A stretch of DNA of 11,653 nucleotides from Pseudomonadota bacterium. Its GTDB lineage: Bacteria; Pseudomonadota; Gammaproteobacteria; Steroidobacterales; Steroidobacteraceae. Of this stretch, positions 5,762 through 11,266 are shown piece after piece. The notes beneath the pieces were generated by a model. The model was not told where the DNA came from. It made no database searches and saw only the letters and a list, made by a program, of their open reading frames with translations. The stretch is taken from the NCBI GenBank assembly GCA_021815905.1, contig JAKAZP010000041.1, positions 1 to 11,653 on the forward strand, written 5' to 3'. Numbering within the stretch: position 1 is the first letter of the stretch; each line of letters starts with the position of its first letter. The position numbers and the translations under genes are program-made.

Positions 5762-7375
5762 TCAGTCCTGATAATCCTCGTTCCCGGGAGTCGGCACCGG
5801 CTTCAGTCCGGCAATCTGGCGCTGATTCTCGAACCGGAGCGTGTAGAAGCCGCCGTGGCTCGATGTGACCCAGAGATAGAGCTGCCGTCCCTGCCACACG
5901 AAGCGGCTGTGCGCTTTCGACCACGCGAAGTTGATCGGCGGCTTCACGCCCTGAAATGAGTTCAGCAGCGAGCCGGGGTCGATCTCATCGGGATTCGGCG
6001 GAGCGGGTCCGACGAAATAGGCGATCTCCCGCGGATGGTACGGATCGTGAACGTCGAACACACGCACGCCCGACTGATGACTCGAGCAGGCGAGCAGCGT
6101 CGCGTGCAGCGGGTTGTCGAAGGTGCAGTCGTGCACGCTGTAGCCGTATCCGCCCATTCGGGCGGTGATGTCGTGCTCGACCCTGGCGCAGTTGGCGGGG
6201 GCGTCCACTCCGATCATGAGCTGCGCGACGAGCTTCGGCTTCGCAACGTTGCCGATGTCGATGAGACGCTCGAAGCCGAAGGGAGGCAGACCCGCGCCGC
6301 AGGCATTGATCGCCGCCTGCGGGTATCGGCCGCCACCGGAGCCGAACTCATCGCCGACGCCGAGATACGGCCTGCCGTGGATGAAGGCGAGGTCGGGTTG
6401 TATCCCGATGTCGCCGTTCACCCAGTACAGGGAGCTGATGACCTTGATCTCGGGGTGCGGGCGGCGATCCTGCACCTGGCTGACATCGTAGATGACGAGG
6501 CCGTTGCCGGAGCTGAAATGGCCGGGGCGCACCAGCTTGCCGACCACCCCGCAGAAGAGCAGCGTACCGGGCGGATGGCCGTCGACCGTGAATTGATTGA
6601 GCGAGATCCGATGGCACATCTGATGGGCCTCCTTGCCGCCCGCCTGGTGATCGGGGAAATCCCAGTCGACGAGCTCTTTCGGATGGCTCGGATCCGAGAC
6701 GTCCACCGCGACCAGACGCGAGTTCTCGAACGAGGTGATCCAGTAGGTGCGGCCGTCGTAGGCGAAATTGCCGGCGTGGGCGAGGAGGTGCGGGTCCGGC
6801 AGCTGCACGCTCGCGAGCAGCTTCGGGTGCTGGCAGTCGGAAAGGCCGTAGAAGGACACCGCCGGCTGCGGCCCCGAGCCCATCCAGCTCTCGGCATTGG
6901 CCATCAACGCCCGCCGTGTGTTGACCGCGCCGTCCTCCCAGCTATAGAGCGCGGCCGGGTCATCCAGGTGAGTCACGTAGCGGGGATCGCTCGGGTTCGA
7001 GACGTCGAGCACCTGGATGCCGGGATGCAGGAGCGGCGGCACGCCTTTCTGCCCGGCCTCGAAGCCCTCGGTGGTGACGTACGCGCAGTCGCCGTACCAC
7101 ATCAGCTGGTGCCCCGCGCCCTGTCCGGCATATTCGCCAACGATGGCGAGATTGCAGTTGTAGGGGCGCGTCGAGGCGCCGCTGCGGCGCGCGGCGGCCG
7201 TGAGCTGGCCGTCGACTCCTTTTTCGGTTCGATCGCCCGGGTGGCAGACCGGCGGGGCTACCGGGCCGAGGAAGGGGGTGCGCGCCTGCGCCGGGAGCGG
7301 CAGCGCGGCGACGGTCAGCGCTCCCATTGCAAGCGACAGCCCGAAGACAAGGCCCAGTCGTCGAACATGAGTCAT
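5762..7375 (-). CDS. Exported LVIVD-repeat beta-propeller protein
   Basis: The product (537 aa) is a secreted or periplasmic protein of the LVIVD/choice-of-anchor type. Residues 1-31 form a Sec signal peptide with probable cleavage after AQA (29-31). Propeller-blade motifs recur: GIQVLDVSNPSDPRYV (119-134), RLVAVDVSDPSHPKEL (220-235), NGLVIYDVSQVQD (291-303) and GVRVFDVHDPYHPREI (436-451). Each pairs a hydrophobic strand with a D-V-S-x-P-x-x-P loop. Ten cysteines (44, 74, 97, 181, 254, 275, 359, 396, 417, 430) could form disulphides after export. The function of such proteins is not established; no catalytic motif is visible. It is the first gene of a minus-strand operon, with only 5 bases before the BlaI-type repressor gene. 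GGAGG 6 bases before ATG 7375 supports the start. It could be the output of the BlaI/M56 switch or its extracellytoplasmic sensing partner. Both ideas are inference. Confidence 0.88.
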   Translation of the reverse strand: MTHVRRLGLVFGLSLAMGALTVAALPLPAQARTPFLGPVAPPVCHPGDRTEKGVDGQLTAAARRSGASTRPYNCNLAIVGEYAGQGAGHQLMWYGDCAYVTTEGFEAGQKGVPPLLHPGIQVLDVSNPSDPRYVTHLDDPAALYSWEDGAVNTRRALMANAESWMGSGPQPAVSFYGLSDCQHPKLLASVQLPDPHLLAHAGNFAYDGRTYWITSFENSRLVAVDVSDPSHPKELVDWDFPDHQAGGKEAHQMCHRISLNQFTVDGHPPGTLLFCGVVGKLVRPGHFSSGNGLVIYDVSQVQDRRPHPEIKVISSLYWVNGDIGIQPDLAFIHGRPYLGVGDEFGSGGGRYPQAAINACGAGLPPFGFERLIDIGNVAKPKLVAQLMIGVDAPANCARVEHDITARMGGYGYSVHDCTFDNPLHATLLACSSHQSGVRVFDVHDPYHPREIAYFVGPAPPNPDEIDPGSLLNSFQGVKPPINFAWSKAHSRFVWQGRQLYLWVTSSHGGFYTLRFENQRQIAGLKPVPTPGNEDYQD

Positions 7376-7441
7376 GGCGAGCCTCCGCAGGTTCTCGTAG
7401 TGGTTGTCGGGACGCCCGGCGGAGCCGCTCCCGTGAGCCCC

Positions 7442-7470
7442 ATATTGCCCCGGCGTTCCGCCGAAGCCAA
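7442..7470 (-). promoter_or_regulatory. Candidate sigma-70 promoter for the LVIVD-BlaI-M56 operon
   Basis: Read on the minus strand, TTGGCT (7470-7465) and CAATAT (7447-7442) are separated by exactly 17 bases, about 67 bases upstream of ATG 7375. The -35 matches 4 of 6 and the -10 3 of 6 consensus bases, so this is a weak candidate. The spacer holds a small inverted repeat CGGCG-N3-CGCCG (7451-7463), in a position where a repressor could block polymerase. Confidence 0.3.
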
Positions 7471-7489
7471 AGGGAGGCGGCGCCTCTTC

Positions 7490-7508
7490 GCCGAGCCCCG
7501 GGCTCGGC
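7490..7508. terminator. GC-rich perfect hairpin downstream of the 119-residue ORF
   Basis: GCCGAGCCC and GGGCTCGGC are exact complements around a single C (in RNA about 8 bp with a CCG loop). It is about 60 bases past the minus-strand stop at 7571 and upstream of the LVIVD operon, in a 195-base spacer. No T-run follows on the minus strand. It may therefore be a factor-dependent terminator element or a boundary between the two operons rather than a classical intrinsic terminator. Confidence 0.3.
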
Positions 7509-7570
7509 CCGTCGCTCCCGTCGGCACGAGACCCCTGCGCCGGGCGCCGCAGGGCCCCGCTGTCCGTCGC

Positions 7571-7930
7571 TCATTTTCCCGGGGGGCGTCCGCGGGGTTT
7601 CGCCGATTGATTGTAAGGATCGTAGCCGCCGCCGGGGTCGCGATCCGATTCGAGGCGCGGCTCCTCGTCTTTCGTATCTTCGATCTTGAGATCGGGGGCC
7701 TCGAGCTTCCTCAGCAGCCGGGAGGTCGCCTCGAACGCATTGCGCCCCGTGTCCTTGAGCCAGTCCCACACCGCATTGCCGCGCTCGTCGTGACGAACGC
7801 GGCCCGTCGGCTCGGATGCGCGCCGGTCGGAACCCCTCGGCGCCTGAGCGCCTTCGCTCGCGCGCCCGCTCGCCGGGCGCGAGGCAGGTGGGCCGCCGGG
7901 CGGAGGTTTCGACCTTTGAGAAGGCTCCAC
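7571..7930 (-). CDS. Small hypothetical protein, conserved-looking acidic/amphipathic C-terminal half
   Basis: The product (119 aa) is of unknown function. Residues 1-43 are Pro/Ser/Arg-rich and probably disordered. The second half looks structured and constrained: VRHDERGNAVWDWLKDTG (45-62), an amphipathic stretch NAFEATSRLLRKLE (64-77), then LKIEDTKDEEPRLE (81-94) and GGGYDPYNQ (100-108). I recall similar short proteins from proteobacterial genomes, but I cannot name a family or function. GTG 7930 is chosen because GGGGAA lies about 5-6 bases upstream (in CCGGGGAAGCACC). Extending the frame further upstream would enter the methyltransferase gene. No signal peptide or membrane helix is seen. 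It is the last gene of the treA-ybiI-DUF938 run, 37 bases after the methyltransferase stop. Confidence 0.72.
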   Translation of the reverse strand: MEPSQRSKPPPGGPPASRPASGRASEGAQAPRGSDRRASEPTGRVRHDERGNAVWDWLKDTGRNAFEATSRLLRKLEAPDLKIEDTKDEEPRLESDRDPGGGYDPYNQSAKPRGRPPGK

Positions 7931-7967
7931 GGTGCTTCCCCGGAATGTAGCCTCGCCCGCCGGTACT

Positions 7968-8561
7968 CTATACCCGGTGGCGCCGCCAGAGGAGAGTGCG
8001 GTTGTTGGCCGGCATCGATCGATCCTCGAGCAGCTCGAAGCCCCGGTCTCGCGCCAGCGCCTCGACCCACTCGAAGTCCCGTATGCCACTGGCGGGCGAG
8101 CGGCGCTTGAGCCAGGCGTCGAACGCTTCGTTGCTCGCGCTCGTGAACCGGCCGCCGTAATTGAACGGACCGTACACGGCGAGCACGGCATCATCGGTCA
8201 GCACCGCGGGAAGCGCCGCGAACAGCGCGCCCACTGCCTCCGGGCTCATGATGTGCAGGGTGTTGGCCGTGAAGGCCGCATCGAACGGCCCGTCGGGCCA
8301 GGGGCCGAGGACATCGAGCGCGATCGGCTGCGGGAGATTCGCAAGCTGCGCTTCCGCGCACCACTGGCGAATGCCGGGCAGACTCGCCTCGAGGTCGGAG
8401 GTCTGCCAGGTGAGCTGCGGGAATGCTGCGGCGAAATGAACCGCGTGCTGTCCGGTGCCGCTGCCGATCTCGAGTACCCGCCGCCGGCCGGCGAAATGCC
8501 GTCGCAGCACCTCGAGAATCGGATCCCGATTGCGCTCGCACGCCTCCGCGAACGGCTTCAC
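7968..8561 (-). CDS. DUF938 SAM-dependent methyltransferase
   Basis: The product (197 aa) is a class I (Rossmann-fold) methyltransferase of the DUF938 family; its substrate is unknown. The N-terminus KPFAEACERNRDPIL is typical. Motif I is VLEIGSGTGQHAVHF (29-43), the acidic residue after strand 2 is in WQTSD (Asp57), TANTLHIM (98-105) is the motif IV region, and YGPFNYGGRFTSASNEAFD (130-148) is the hallmark stretch of the family. The start is GTG 8561, one base after the TGA of the YbiI-like gene (TGA-C-GTG), with no Shine-Dalgarno sequence of its own. Its translation probably depends on termination of ybiI. The frame is open further upstream, but that part overlaps ybiI and lacks family similarity. 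Length matches the family (about 200). No signal peptide is seen, so it is cytoplasmic. Confidence 0.92.
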   Translation of the reverse strand: MKPFAEACERNRDPILEVLRRHFAGRRRVLEIGSGTGQHAVHFAAAFPQLTWQTSDLEASLPGIRQWCAEAQLANLPQPIALDVLGPWPDGPFDAAFTANTLHIMSPEAVGALFAALPAVLTDDAVLAVYGPFNYGGRFTSASNEAFDAWLKRRSPASGIRDFEWVEALARDRGFELLEDRSMPANNRTLLWRRHRV

Positions 8562-8562
8562 G

Positions 8563-8829
8563 TCAACGCAGCTGGCTGTCCTTGCTGCCCCGGCGGTTGT
8601 AGCCGCTGAAAGCCTCGCCTTCGTGATCCGACTTTTCCCGGCACGCGACGCACAGTCTGACGCCCGGAATGGCCTTGCGGCGCGCTTCGGGAATCTGCGC
8701 ACCGCACTCGGCGCAATGCTCGAGGCTCGCACCCTGCGGCAGCCGGCTCTGCGCGCGCAGAATGCCGTCCGTCACGGTTGCATCGATCTGATCCTGTACT
8801 GCGCCGTCGCCGGCCCATCCCGTGGCCAT
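8563..8829 (-). CDS. ybiI: DksA/TraR-type C4 zinc-finger protein, YbiI-like
   Basis: The product (88 aa) has the same length as E. coli YbiI as I recall it and shares its hallmark ends: MATGWAGDGAVQDQI at the N-terminus and GYNRRGSKDSQLR at the C-terminus. A four-cysteine zinc finger is formed by Cys39 and Cys42 (HCAECG) and Cys60 and Cys63 (RLCVAC), spaced CxxC-17-CxxC, with IPEARRKAIPGVRLC between them. It lacks the long N-terminal coiled coil of true DksA, so it is not expected to act in the RNA polymerase secondary channel as DksA does. The function of YbiI is not established. AGAGG before ATG 8829 is a good ribosome binding site. The start lies 12 bases after the trehalase stop, and the stop is one base before the methyltransferase start, so it is the middle of a tight transcription unit. 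Confidence 0.93.
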   Translation of the reverse strand: MATGWAGDGAVQDQIDATVTDGILRAQSRLPQGASLEHCAECGAQIPEARRKAIPGVRLCVACREKSDHEGEAFSGYNRRGSKDSQLR

Positions 8830-8841
8830 CTGAGCCTCTCA

Positions 8842-10644
8842 TCAATGGGGGGTATCGCCCGAAGCGGCCATTTTACCCGCCGCCGCGCCCGGGCGCTGGG
8901 GCGCGCCGGCCACGCCCGCCGCCGAGCCGGCGCTCGACCTGGCCGCATGCCGCGCGAGCCGCCCAGCCCGCGCCCGAGGTGCCGCGACGCTGCCGGATGG
9001 GCCGGCGGGGACCGCGCCCCGCGCGGCCCCGGCCCGCAGGTCGGGGTAGAGCGTCAGCAGCGCCTCGGTCACCCCGTTGGTCCAGCCGAAGCCATCCTGC
9101 AGGGGGTACTGACCGCCGCCTCCGGGGAGGGAGTGCTCGACGTCGTATTTCTCGACCAGCCTGCCTGTGTTGGCATAGACGCGGCGAACGGTGGCGACCC
9201 AGCGCCGCGCGATGGCGTGGGCGAGCCTGCGATGACCGTAGCGCGTGAGGCCCCGTACGGCGATCCACTGCAGCGGCGCCCAGCCGTTGGGCGCATCCCA
9301 CTGCTGTCCGCTCACGATCGTCGTGGTGACGAGACCGCCGCGCTGGAGCAGGCGCGAGCGCGTCACCGCGGCCACCTTGCCGGCCTGTCGCGCGGTGGCG
9401 AGACCGACAAACAGGGGATACAGGGTCGCGGCACTCAACTCGCCGGTGCGCCGTCGCGTGCGCCAGTCGTAGTCCATGAAATCGCCGCCCTTCGAGTCCC
9501 AGAGGAAGCGATCCATGGCGCGCCGCCTGCGGCGCGCGCGCACGGCGAAGGAGCGCGCGCACGCGAGCTCGTGCCGCTCGGCGCAGCCACGCGAGATGGC
9601 GCGCTCGAGCCCGTAGAGCAGGCTGTTGAGATCGGGAGGCACGAGGTCGGTCGTGCGGATCGTGGTCAGGTGCCGCCGGTCGGCGAGCCAGCGCGAGCTG
9701 AAATCCCAGCCGCTTTCCGCCGCGGCGCGCAGGTTCCGGTACACCCGCGACGGGGAGCGGCGGGAGGCGCGGGCCGTCAGCACGTCGTCACGCCAGGCCT
9801 CATCGCGCGGGGTGCTGGCCGTGCTCCAGTAGCGGTTGAGGAGCGACCCGTCGGGCATCTCGACCACGTTGCGCCGGGCCTGCCCGGGGCGCAGTCCGGG
9901 ACCCGCCCCCCGCATCCAGTACGCGTACTCGCGCTCGAGGTCGCTCAGGTGGCTCCCCCAGGCCTTGGCCGGATCATGATCGAGCAGGCCGACCATGAGG
10001 TAATAAAAGGGAGGCTGCGAGCGCGAGAGCAGATACGTGCGGGTCGCGTTCGGGATGTGCCCGTAGGTGTCGAGGAGGTAGTCGAAGTCATCCACCATGT
10101 CGCGGACGAGCGCCATGTGCCCGTCGGGAACGAGCCCGAGCATGTCGAAGTAGGAGTCCCAGTAGTAGAGCTCCTGGAACATCCCGCCGGGCACGAGGTA
10201 CGGCTCCGGAACGTACACCCTCGAGGAGTAGGGCCGCGGGACCGTCGCCGCTCGAGTGAGGATGGGCCAGAGGCGCGCGATGTGCGCCGACAGGGTCGGC
10301 TCCCTCGGGACGGGCCGCACGAGCCGCTTCGGGAAGACGAAGTTGTCCGCCACGAAACGACGCAGCGCCACCCGGGTGCGGGGATGCTCGGCGCGATAGC
10401 GCCGCATGACGATGAGCGGGGAGGCCCTGGGAGTCGCGGAACACAGGTTGACGTGCAGCCGCATCGCCGCGCGCGCGAACAGGTGACCATAAAGCTGCGC
10501 GGGCGTCGCGACGAGCGGTGGGGCGGCCGCGGCCCATCGTGGGCCGCACGAGGCGCAGAGCAGCCAGAGCGCCGCGGCGAGCGGCGCGGACCGCCGGCCG
10601 CGCGCGCGAGCCCGCGACAGGCGGCGCATACGGCGGGCGATCAT
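8842..10644 (-). CDS. treA: Periplasmic alpha,alpha-trehalase (GH37) with altered substrate-site residues
   Basis: The product (600 aa) is a GH37 trehalase that should hydrolyse trehalose to two glucoses in the periplasm. A very basic signal peptide ends near AAAA (38-41). Sec is likely, and Tat is possible given the arginines. Signature 1 is PGGMFQELYYWDSYF (152-166) and signature 2 QQWDAPNGWAPLQW (447-460). Catalytic acid Asp314 (ESGWDFSSRW) and base Glu498 (VEKYD) align with E. coli Asp312 and Glu496. Asn199, Arg208, Arg280 and Glu282 match known sugar contacts. Two contacts differ: Met155 replaces Arg152 of the PGGRF motif, and Gln512 replaces Glu511 of GGGGEYPLQ. A low-complexity Ala/Arg/Pro tail of about 65 residues follows LTLYPDLR. 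AAGGAG 9 bases before ATG 10644 favours this start over GTG 10683. The gene is followed closely by ybiI and diverges from a marR-type gene. Confidence 0.94.
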   Translation of the reverse strand: MIARRMRRLSRARARGRRSAPLAAALWLLCASCGPRWAAAAPPLVATPAQLYGHLFARAAMRLHVNLCSATPRASPLIVMRRYRAEHPRTRVALRRFVADNFVFPKRLVRPVPREPTLSAHIARLWPILTRAATVPRPYSSRVYVPEPYLVPGGMFQELYYWDSYFDMLGLVPDGHMALVRDMVDDFDYLLDTYGHIPNATRTYLLSRSQPPFYYLMVGLLDHDPAKAWGSHLSDLEREYAYWMRGAGPGLRPGQARRNVVEMPDGSLLNRYWSTASTPRDEAWRDDVLTARASRRSPSRVYRNLRAAAESGWDFSSRWLADRRHLTTIRTTDLVPPDLNSLLYGLERAISRGCAERHELACARSFAVRARRRRRAMDRFLWDSKGGDFMDYDWRTRRRTGELSAATLYPLFVGLATARQAGKVAAVTRSRLLQRGGLVTTTIVSGQQWDAPNGWAPLQWIAVRGLTRYGHRRLAHAIARRWVATVRRVYANTGRLVEKYDVEHSLPGGGGQYPLQDGFGWTNGVTEALLTLYPDLRAGAARGAVPAGPSGSVAAPRARAGRLARHAARSSAGSAAGVAGAPQRPGAAAGKMAASGDTPH

Positions 10645-10666
10645 CGGTGGGGACTCCTTGCGTGAT

Positions 10667-10680
10667 CCCGCTCGAGCGGG
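10667..10680. promoter_or_regulatory. 14-bp perfect palindrome in the treA leader
   Basis: CCCGCTCGAGCGGG lies 23-36 bases upstream of the treA ATG, just before its AAGGAG ribosome binding site. It is fully self-complementary, with no unpaired centre, which suits a dimeric protein operator better than an RNA hairpin loop. It could equally form a leader stem. No family-specific consensus is recognised. Confidence 0.35.
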
Positions 10681-10729
10681 CACGGTCGATCGATTCTACC
10701 GATGCGACCGCCGTCACGTCCTTGATGTA

Positions 10730-10749
10730 ATATCTGGCGATATGATATC
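10730..10749. promoter_or_regulatory. Candidate MarR-type operator: ATATC/GATAT half-site array
   Basis: Three half-sites are arranged as ATATC-N4-GATAT-N-ATATC. They form two overlapping inverted repeats: 10730-10743 and 10738-10750, the latter CGATAT-G-ATATCG. This AT-rich patch stands out in a GC-rich window and sits in the divergent treA-marR spacer. It ends 6 bases before a TATAAT element, so it overlaps the expected -35/spacer region. MarR-family proteins commonly bind AT-rich dyads at their own promoters, so autoregulation is the likely role. Control of treA is possible but less certain. Confidence 0.5.
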
Positions 10750-10755
10750 GTTTTC

Positions 10756-10761
10756 TATAAT
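10756..10761 (+). promoter_or_regulatory. Perfect -10 element (TATAAT) for the marR-emrA-type operon
   Basis: TATAAT matches the sigma-70 -10 consensus exactly. The -35 at 17-base spacing would be TCTGGC (10733-10738), a poor match that lies within the half-site array. Transcription would start near 10768, leaving only about 10 bases before GTG 10778. The messenger would be nearly leaderless, consistent with the lack of a clear Shine-Dalgarno sequence there. The reverse strand also reads TATTAT here, so use by treA is not excluded. Confidence 0.5.
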
Positions 10762-10777
10762 AAGCAGTCGATAGAAC

Positions 10778-11266
10778 GTGGACCGCAATCGCCAGCTCGG
10801 TTTCCTGCTGAAGGACGTCACTCGACGCTACACGCGGCGGTTCGAGGAGCGCGCCCAGACGCTGTCGCTCACGTTGCCGCAGTGCCGCGTGCTGATCAAT
10901 CTCCAGAGCCACGAGGGCGTCAGCCAGAAGCGCCTGGCGGAGCTCACGGAGGTCGATCCGATGACGCTCGTGCGCATTCTCGATCGCATGGAGGCGGACG
11001 GGTGGGTCCAGCGTCGCTTCGATCCGGCCGACCGGCGCGCTCACACGTTGTGGCTGACTGCGGAGTCGAAGCCGGTTCTCGATCACATCTCGCGCCTGAT
11101 CGGCGAAACCCGCGCAGAGGCGCTGCAGGGCCTCTCCAACGAAGAGCGGACCGTACTGGTCGAGCTGCTCGTGCGTGTGCACGCCAACCTGTCGGCGCTG
11201 CCGACGATCGACGCCGCGCCTCCCGATGCCGAGACCGCGCGCAAGAGCGCAAGGACCAGCCGATGA
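10778..11266 (+). CDS. MarR-family transcriptional regulator
   Basis: The product (162 aa) is a cytoplasmic winged-helix regulator, probably a dimer that releases DNA on binding a small phenolic or drug-like ligand. A first helix is followed by SLTLPQCRVLINL (30-42). The helix-turn-helix is GVSQKRLAELTEVDPMTLVRILDRMEADG in part (47-75), and the wing is RRFDPADRRAHTLWLT (79-94), with the DxxDRR signature of the family. C-terminal helices (about 100-140) form the dimer interface. The GTG start has no good Shine-Dalgarno sequence and sits about 10 bases after the expected transcription start. The TGA stop overlaps the next gene's ATG (ATGA), so regulator and membrane fusion protein are translationally coupled, as in EmrR/EmrA-type efflux operons. 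It probably represses its own operon through the half-site array upstream. Family certain; ligand unknown. Confidence 0.93.
   Translation: MDRNRQLGFLLKDVTRRYTRRFEERAQTLSLTLPQCRVLINLQSHEGVSQKRLAELTEVDPMTLVRILDRMEADGWVQRRFDPADRRAHTLWLTAESKPVLDHISRLIGETRAEALQGLSNEERTVLVELLVRVHANLSALPTIDAAPPDAETARKSARTSR

Noticed and set aside
5757..5924. N-terminal extension of the BlaI-type repressor to an upstream start
   Set aside because: The extra 56 residues lie inside the LVIVD coding sequence in another frame and lack family similarity. ATG 5756 gives the normal family N-terminus and length.
6035..8110. 691-residue plus-strand open frame antisense to the LVIVD gene and its neighbours
   Set aside because: It spans an intergenic region and three minus-strand genes and contains no recognisable motif. 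It is an antisense shadow produced by high GC.
8562..8732. 57-residue upstream extension of the DUF938 methyltransferase
   Set aside because: It overlaps the well-conserved YbiI-like gene in another frame. The family N-terminus KPFAEACERN begins right after GTG 8561.
8563..8829. DksA proper
   Set aside because: The protein lacks the long N-terminal coiled-coil hairpin with its acidic tip. At 88 residues with the GYNRRGSKDSQLR ending it matches YbiI instead.
8455..10665. 736-residue plus-strand open frame antisense to treA, ybiI and the DUF938 gene
   Set aside because: The translation is Arg/Ala/Gly/Pro-rich low complexity with no domain. The opposite strand carries three clearly recognisable proteins across the same stretch. 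Long antisense frames are expected where codon third positions are nearly all G/C.
10645..10683. 13-residue extension of the trehalase to GTG 10683
   Set aside because: The frame would read through the palindrome and the ribosome binding site AAGGAG that serves ATG 10644. The extra residues also spoil the signal peptide's start.
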